From contig JAIXWF010000012.1 in assembly GCA_027482185.1 (NCBI GenBank), forward strand, positions 62,001 through 126,000: DNA of 64,000 nucleotides, given 5' to 3'. The notes below the pieces were generated by a model. The model ran no database searches, was not told the DNA's origin, and saw nothing but the letters and a program-made list of their open reading frames with translations. Shown here piece after piece: positions 58,904 to 64,000 of the stretch; the stretch's first letter is position 1; every line of letters starts with the position of its first letter. The stretch comes from Opitutaceae bacterium (GTDB lineage Bacteria > Verrucomicrobiota > Verrucomicrobiia > Opitutales > Opitutaceae). The translations under genes were made by a program, and so were the position numbers.

Positions 58904-59587
58904 GTGAATCTGCTTCTGCTCTGGGACATCGACGGCACCCTCATCACTTCCGGCAACGCCGGCATGCGCGCATTGCAACGCGGGCTCGCCGACGCCTTCG
59001 GCCGCGGCGATTCGCTCGCCGACATCGAATTCGCCGGCCGCACCGACCGCTGGATCGTCCGCCGCATCTTCGAAAAATTCGGTCTCCCGTTTTCCGAAGC
59101 GACCTTCGCCCGCGCCATCGACGCCTACCTCGCCCACCTGCCGCGCGAACTCGCCAACCCCCACGCCAAGGTTCTGCCCGGCGTCCGCCCGCTCCTGGCC
59201 GACGCCGCGGCCCGCGCCGGCTGCGTGCAGGGCTTGCTCACCGGCAATCTCCGCCGCGGCGCCGAAACCAAACTCGCCTACCACGGCCTCTGGGACCATT
59301 TCCCGTTCGGCGCCTTCGCCGACGACGCCGAACTCCGCGACGACCTCGGCCCGCACGCCCTCCGCCGCGCGACCGAGCACACCGGCGTCGCGATTCCGCC
59401 GGACCAAGTCTGGATCATCGGCGACACACCCCACGACATCGCCTGCGCCCGCGCCATCGGCGCCCGCGCACTCGCCGTCGCGACCGGAAGCCACTCGACC
59501 GCAGCCCTCGCCGCCCACGCCCCCGACGCCGTCCTCCCCGATCTTGCCGACCCCGCCGCCTTCTGGAAGATCGTCGCCCCTTCCTAA
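58904..59587 (+). CDS. HAD-family hydrolase (phosphatase)
   Basis: LLLLWDIDGTLITSGNAGMRALQRGLADAFG...LLTGNLRRGAETKLAYHGLWDHF...VWIIGDTPHDIACARAIGARALAVATG. Confidence 0.93.
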   Translation: MNLLLLWDIDGTLITSGNAGMRALQRGLADAFGRGDSLADIEFAGRTDRWIVRRIFEKFGLPFSEATFARAIDAYLAHLPRELANPHAKVLPGVRPLLADAAARAGCVQGLLTGNLRRGAETKLAYHGLWDHFPFGAFADDAELRDDLGPHALRRATEHTGVAIPPDQVWIIGDTPHDIACARAIGARALAVATGSHSTAALAAHAPDAVLPDLADPAAFWKIVAPS

Positions 59588-59618
59588 TCTGCCCGCCTAG
59601 CTGCGAGAGCCGCCGCCC

Positions 59619-59653
59619 ACGAACTCCGAACTCCAAACCCAAAACCCCAAACC
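59619..59653. repeat. Heptamer array (family C)
   Basis: acgaactccgaactccaaacccaaaaccccaaacc. Confidence 0.85.
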
Positions 59654-59666
59654 GGATTTTCCGTCC

Positions 59667-60104
59667 ATGCCCACCTACTCCATCGCCATCGGTTCCGACC
59701 ACGCCGGCTTCGCCTACAAGGAAGCCATCAAGGCCATGCTTCTGGCCGACGGCCACACCGTCCGCGATTTCGGCACCTACTCCGACGCCGCCTGCGATTA
59801 CCCGGACTTCATCCGCCCCACCGCCGAGGCCGTCGCCCGCGGTGAATTCGACCGCGGCATCGTGCTCGGCGGCTCCGGCAACGGCGAAGCCATCGTTGCC
59901 AACCGCGTGAAGGGCGTCCGCTGCGGCCTGTGCTGGAACGAACAGCTCGCGATCTGGAACCGCTCCCACAACGACGGCAACTGCCTCTCGATCGGCCAAC
60001 GCACCGTCACCGAAGCCGAAGCCCTCGCCATCGTGAAGGTCTGGCTCGCCACCGAATTCGAAGGCGGCCGCCACCTCGCCCGCATCAAGAAAATAGATGC
60101 CTGA
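59667..60104 (+). CDS. rpiB: Ribose 5-phosphate isomerase B / RpiB-LacA-LacB family
   Basis: YSIAIGSDHAGFAYKEAIKAMLLADGHTVRDFGTYSDAACDYPDFIRPTAEAVARGEFDRGIVLGGSGNGEAIVANRVKGVRCGLCWN. Confidence 0.93.
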   Translation: MPTYSIAIGSDHAGFAYKEAIKAMLLADGHTVRDFGTYSDAACDYPDFIRPTAEAVARGEFDRGIVLGGSGNGEAIVANRVKGVRCGLCWNEQLAIWNRSHNDGNCLSIGQRTVTEAEALAIVKVWLATEFEGGRHLARIKKIDA

Positions 60105-60113
60105 GGCGGAGGT

Positions 60114-60140
60114 CGGAGTTGAGAGTTGAGAGCTGAGAGC
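60114..60140. repeat. Heptamer array (family A) after rpiB
   Basis: gagttgagagttgagagctgagagc. Confidence 0.85.
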
Positions 60141-60180
60141 GAAGGCACGCGTCTCCGCCCTTCATTCTGCGGATCGCAGT

Positions 60181-60247
60181 TTCCGGTCTCCGGTCTCCGG
60201 ACTCCGGTATTCCGAGTCTCCGGTATCCGCATTCCGGTCTCGAGTCC
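60181..60247. repeat. Heptamer array (family E, TCCGGTC)
   Basis: ttccggtctccggtctccggactccggtattccgagtctccggtatccgcattccggtctcgag. Confidence 0.88.
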
Positions 60248-60325
60248 CCCGCCCCGCTTGCGCGAACGCCAAGTGCGGGTTCAGTCACTATTCCGGGGCC
60301 GGCACGTCCTGCCGCCCGGAATTCC

Positions 60326-60946
60326 ATGCCTCGACTCTCCTACCAGCACGTCTTCGAACCCGCCACCGCCCCGAGCGCCCCGGCGCTCCTGCTCCTCCAC
60401 GGCACCGGCGGCAACGAACACGACCTGCTGCGGCTCGGCCGCGCCGTTTCCCCCGGCTCCGCCCTCCTCAGCCCGCGCGGCGATGTCGTCGAGGGCCAAG
60501 GCGTGCTCCGCTTCTTCGCCCGCCTCGCCGAGGGCGTCTTCGATCCCGCCGAGATCACCCGCCGAACCCATGCGTTGGCCGACTTCGTCGCCGCCGCCTC
60601 GGCCCATTACGGCCTGACGCCGGCCAAGCTCCACGCCGTCGGCTTTTCCAACGGCGCCAACATCGCGGCCACGCTTCTCCTGCTCCGACCCGAGGTGCTC
60701 GGCGGCGCCGTGCTCCTGCGCTCCATGGTCGTGCTCAACCAACCCGCCAAGCCCGCGTCGCTCGCGGGCCGCCGCGTCCTCCTGCTCAACGGCTCCACCG
60801 ATCCCATCGTCGATCCCGCCGACGCCCCGCGCCTCGCGGCCCTCCTCCGCGCCGGCGGCGCCGAAGTGAAGACCGAGACCATCCCCGCCAGCCACCAGCT
60901 GACGCCGCAGGATGTCGCCGCCGCCCAGCGTTTCCTGCGTCCTTGA
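60326..60946 (+). CDS. Alpha/beta hydrolase (phospholipase/carboxylesterase family)
   Basis: LLLLHGTGGNEHDLLRLGRAV...AVGFSNGANIAATLLL...VLLLNGSTDPIVDPADAPRLAALLRAGGAEV. Confidence 0.9.
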   Translation: MPRLSYQHVFEPATAPSAPALLLLHGTGGNEHDLLRLGRAVSPGSALLSPRGDVVEGQGVLRFFARLAEGVFDPAEITRRTHALADFVAAASAHYGLTPAKLHAVGFSNGANIAATLLLLRPEVLGGAVLLRSMVVLNQPAKPASLAGRRVLLLNGSTDPIVDPADAPRLAALLRAGGAEVKTETIPASHQLTPQDVAAAQRFLRP

Positions 60947-60962
60947 TTCCCGGATACTCCGC

Positions 60963-61949
60963 ATGCTCTACCGCCGCCTCGGCCGCTCCGGCCTGAAACT
61001 CAGCGCGCTTTCCTTCGGCGCCTGGGTCACCTTCGGCAAACAGATCGGCGATCCCGTCGCGCGCGACCTCATGCACGCGGCCTACGACGCCGGCGTGAAC
61101 TTTTTCGACAACGCCGAAACTTACGCCGACGGCCAGGCCGAGCGCGTCATGGGCGCGATTCTCAAAGCCTCGGGCTGGCGCCGCAGTTCCTACCTCGTTT
61201 CCAGCAAGGCCTACTTCGGTTGGGAGGACGATAAACCCAACCAGACCGGCCTCTCGCGCAAACACCTGGTCGAGGCCTGCCACGACGCGCTGCGCCGTCT
61301 CCAGGTCGATTACCTCGATCTCTACTACTGCCACCGGCCCGATCCCGAGGTGCCGATCGCGGAGACCGCCCACGCCATGCACGACCTCATCGTGCAGGGC
61401 AAAGTGCTCTACTGGGGCACCAGCGAGTGGAGCGCCGCCCAGATCGGCGAAGCCCAGCGCGTCTGCGCGGAACGCCACCTCCATCCGCCCGTCGTCGAGC
61501 AGCCGCAGTACAACCTGCTCCACCGCGCCCGCGTCGAACGGGAGTACGCCTCGCTCTACCGCACCCCGACCGGCCTCGGCACCACGATCTGGTCGCCGCT
61601 CGCTTCCGGTTTGCTCACCGGCAAGTACAACGCCGGCGTCCCCGCCGACTCCCGCCTTGGCGAACCGAGTCTCGCCTGGCTGCGCGACCTCCTGCTGAAC
61701 GATCCGTCCGCCCCGCGCAAACTCGCCGCCGTTGCCGCGTTCGCCGACGTCGCCCGCCAACTCGGCACCTCCCTGCCCAAGCTCGCCGTTGCCTGGTGCC
61801 TCGCAAATCCCAACGTCAGCTCCGTCATCCTCGGCGCGTCACGCGTCGCTCAGCTGCAGGAAAACCTCGGCGCCCTCGACCTCCTCCCGCAGCTCACGCC
61901 GGAAGTCCTCGCGCAACTCGACCGGATTTCCGCCCCGGTCGCCGCCTGA
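60963..61949 (+). CDS. Aldo/keto reductase (voltage-gated K+ channel beta-like)
   Basis: MLYRRLGRSGLKLSALSFGAWVTFGKQIGDPVARDLMHAAYDAGVNFFDNAETYADGQAERVMGAIL...YLDLYYCHRPDPEVPIAETAHAMHDLI. Confidence 0.94.
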   Translation: MLYRRLGRSGLKLSALSFGAWVTFGKQIGDPVARDLMHAAYDAGVNFFDNAETYADGQAERVMGAILKASGWRRSSYLVSSKAYFGWEDDKPNQTGLSRKHLVEACHDALRRLQVDYLDLYYCHRPDPEVPIAETAHAMHDLIVQGKVLYWGTSEWSAAQIGEAQRVCAERHLHPPVVEQPQYNLLHRARVEREYASLYRTPTGLGTTIWSPLASGLLTGKYNAGVPADSRLGEPSLAWLRDLLLNDPSAPRKLAAVAAFADVARQLGTSLPKLAVAWCLANPNVSSVILGASRVAQLQENLGALDLLPQLTPEVLAQLDRISAPVAA

Positions 61950-61968
61950 TTCCGCCGTTCGTCCGCGC

Positions 61969-62649
61969 ATGCGCCTGACGTTCTTCGGCCACGCCTGCTT
62001 CCTGCTCGAGACGGAGCGCGCCCGGATTCTGATCGATCCCTATTTCACGGGCAATCCGCTCGCGCCGATCGCGGCCGACGCCGTCGCCTGCGACTACATC
62101 CTCGTTTCCCACGGCCACGAGGACCACACCTGCGACGCCCTCGCAATCGCGCGCCGCTGCGGCGCGACGCTCGTCGCGAACTACGAAATCGCCGAGTACT
62201 TCGCCGCCCAAGGGGCCAAGACCCACGGGCTCAATCCCGGCGGCGGTTTCAACTTCCCGTTCGGCCGCGTGAAACTCACGCTCGCCCACCACACCTCGAG
62301 CGCCGAGGCCGGGCTGAAGCCGATCTACCTCGGCGTCGCCTGCGGGCTGCTGATCTCCGCGGACGGGAAGAACATCTACCACGCCGGCGACACCGCGCTG
62401 TTCCTCGACCTGCAATTGATCGGACGGGCCGGCCTTGATGCCGCGCTGATCCCCATCGGCGACAACTACACGATGGGGCCCGACGACGCCCTCCTCGCCC
62501 TCGACTTCCTCCGGCCCAAGGTCGCCGTCCCGATGCACTACGACACTTGGCCCGAGATCGCGCAGGACGCCGCCGCGTTCGCCGCGCGCGCCGCAGTCGC
62601 AGGCCACGCCGTGCGGCCGCTGCGCCCCGGCGAAACGTTCGAACTTTGA
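61969..62649 (+). CDS. UPF0173-type metal-dependent hydrolase (beta-lactamase fold)
   Basis: MRLTFFGHACFLLETERARILIDPYFTGNPLAP...DYILVSHGHEDHTCDA...NIYHAGDTALFLDLQLIG...AVPMHYDTWP. Confidence 0.93.
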   Translation: MRLTFFGHACFLLETERARILIDPYFTGNPLAPIAADAVACDYILVSHGHEDHTCDALAIARRCGATLVANYEIAEYFAAQGAKTHGLNPGGGFNFPFGRVKLTLAHHTSSAEAGLKPIYLGVACGLLISADGKNIYHAGDTALFLDLQLIGRAGLDAALIPIGDNYTMGPDDALLALDFLRPKVAVPMHYDTWPEIAQDAAAFAARAAVAGHAVRPLRPGETFEL

Positions 62650-63045
62650 GTTGAGACTCGATCTTTCGATCCAACCACGGATTGCGACAATTCAAGGTTC
62701 CGCAATCCCGCGGGGTCACAGAGATCACAGAGCGCAGCCCGGAGTTCACGGAGCGCGATCTTGCCGGATCGGCCGTTGGATTTTTCGAGCGCACCCGCGG
62801 CACAATTGCCAGCGTTGCCGGATACCCATCGATTCCTCGGTGCTCCTCCGGTTTGCCTCCGTGGACTCGGTGTCGGACCACATTTTCCAGACTCAGTCCC
62901 GCCCACGGCGTGCACCTTCACCATGTTCCGGATGCCGTTGCACCCTACGGCAGCGAAACCGGTCTATCCGGTTTTCTCCTCTGAAAAATCGCCTTTCCGC
63001 CGGGTCGTCCGTTGACACGCGGTTGTCGCATTTCAACGTGACGGC

Positions 63046-63627
63046 GTGCGGTTTCATCGCGCATTTCCCGCCGTTCGCAGCATTTTCGGCCTGATGGCCG
63101 TGCTCTTGGCGGCCCCGCTCGTCGCGGCTCCGCGGCTCGAATTGCCGCCCGCGCTCGAATCGAGCCGCATCATCAGCAACGAGGAGTTGCTGCTCTCCGC
63201 GCAAAAACTGCTCCCGCGCGGCGCCTTTCTCGGTCCGTTGCTCGACGCGCGCTACGCCGTCGTGAAGCACGACTGGCTCGTGAAGAAATTCATCCCGGCG
63301 TACCGCCGCGCCGTCACCGCCCTGCAGGCCGAGCTCAAGCACGGCGGCGACGAAGGCGCGGACTGCGACGACTTCGGCATGTTCCTCCGCCACATGGCCG
63401 CCTTGTCCGGCATGCTCGCCGGCGGCGCCCAGCCTTCCGCCGCGCAGGTGATCGTGTTTCAGGAAAACTCCTTCTCCGGCGTCGGCCGCACGCGCGAGCG
63501 CCACGCCATCGGTCTCTTCCTTACCGAACTCGGCTGGCAGGTCCTCGAACCGCAGAACGCCGACAAACTCGTCCCGCTCGAATCCTACGCCAACAAGAAC
63601 GGCATCCAGTACATCAGCTTTCACTGA
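63046..63627 (+). CDS. Secreted protein of unknown function
   Basis: N-terminal hydrophobic GLMAVLLAAPLVAAPRLELPPALESSRIISNEELLLSAQKLLPRGAFLGPLLDARYAVV; GTG or downstream start. Confidence 0.65.
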   Translation: MRFHRAFPAVRSIFGLMAVLLAAPLVAAPRLELPPALESSRIISNEELLLSAQKLLPRGAFLGPLLDARYAVVKHDWLVKKFIPAYRRAVTALQAELKHGGDEGADCDDFGMFLRHMAALSGMLAGGAQPSAAQVIVFQENSFSGVGRTRERHAIGLFLTELGWQVLEPQNADKLVPLESYANKNGIQYISFH

Positions 63628-63656
63628 TCACGAACCAACCAACCGACCAACCAACG

Positions 63657-64000
63657 ATGAAAACGAAATCCGTCCTCCTCGCCGCGCTGTCCCTCGGGGC
63701 CGTCGCGTTTGCCCAGGCCCAATCCGCAGCCCCGTCCGTGAAGGCCACGCCGTCCGCGCAGGCCGCCGCCGAGACGCCCCAGAAACTCGACAAGTTCATG
63801 GTCACGGGCTCCATGGCCGAGCCGAAGGCCGCCCCGGAGAAACTCGAGAAATTCATGGTCACCGGCTCGATGGCCGAACCGCAGGGCAAGGCCGAGGAAC
63901 TCCCGAAGTTCATGGTCACCGGCTCCCTCGCGGAACCCGCCGGCGAAGCGACCAAGCTGGAGAAATTCATGGTCACCGGCTCGATGGCCGCGCCGCGCCA
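63657..64000 (+). CDS. Secreted repeat protein with 19-aa KFMVTGS repeats (truncated at right edge)
   Basis: MKTKSVLLAALSLGAVAFAQAQSAAPSVKATPSAQAAAETPQKLDKFMVTGSMAEPKAAPEKLEKFMVTGSMAEPQGKAEELPKFMVTGSLAEPAGEATKLEKFMVTGSMAAPR. Confidence 0.85.
   Translation, partial: MKTKSVLLAALSLGAVAFAQAQSAAPSVKATPSAQAAAETPQKLDKFMVTGSMAEPKAAPEKLEKFMVTGSMAEPQGKAEELPKFMVTGSLAEPAGEATKLEKFMVTGSMAAPR
63780..64000. repeat. 57-bp coding tandem repeat, at least 4 units
   Basis: ttcatggtcac at 63795, 63852, 63909 and 63966: constant 57-bp period. Confidence 0.95.

Overview
High-GC bacterial chromosome segment. Gene content and codon usage suggest Opitutaceae or other Verrucomicrobia, but this is inferred, not tested. 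The window is densely coding on both strands. Main blocks, left to right: CHASE2 adenylate cyclase plus FecR-domain protein; O-antigen ligase; GSII-type glutamine synthetase; mini kinase-like protein plus PP2C phosphatase; dnaX with an A10 slippery site, next to an SRP RNA gene; ECF sigma factor cassette; leuA; rlmN; a Gld-type ABC transporter operon; metF; a complete [NiFe]-hydrogenase locus (hypE, hypDCFBA, small and large subunit, cytochrome b, protease, NicO-like Ni transporter) with the extra cysteines of O2-tolerant enzymes; sucA-sucB-lpdA; the ATP-grasp / alpha-E / transglutaminase / DUF2126 operon; a TIR-TolB-like-TPR protein; rpiB; and at the right edge a protein built from exact 19-aa KFMVTGS repeats. 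The most unusual signal lies outside the named genes. There are many islands of degenerate 7-9 bp tandem repeats (TTGAGAG, GTAGCGR, CCCCAAA, CGCTGAC, TCCGGTC, CACGGAG families) and 25-30 bp GTAG...CTT palindromes. They are often arranged as inverted pairs, mostly lie within tens of bases of stop codons (sometimes supplying the stop), and in several cases sit in frame inside linker regions of genes. Many long ORFs in the supplied track are high-GC antisense artefacts. All product calls come from reading protein motifs by eye; no database search was run.
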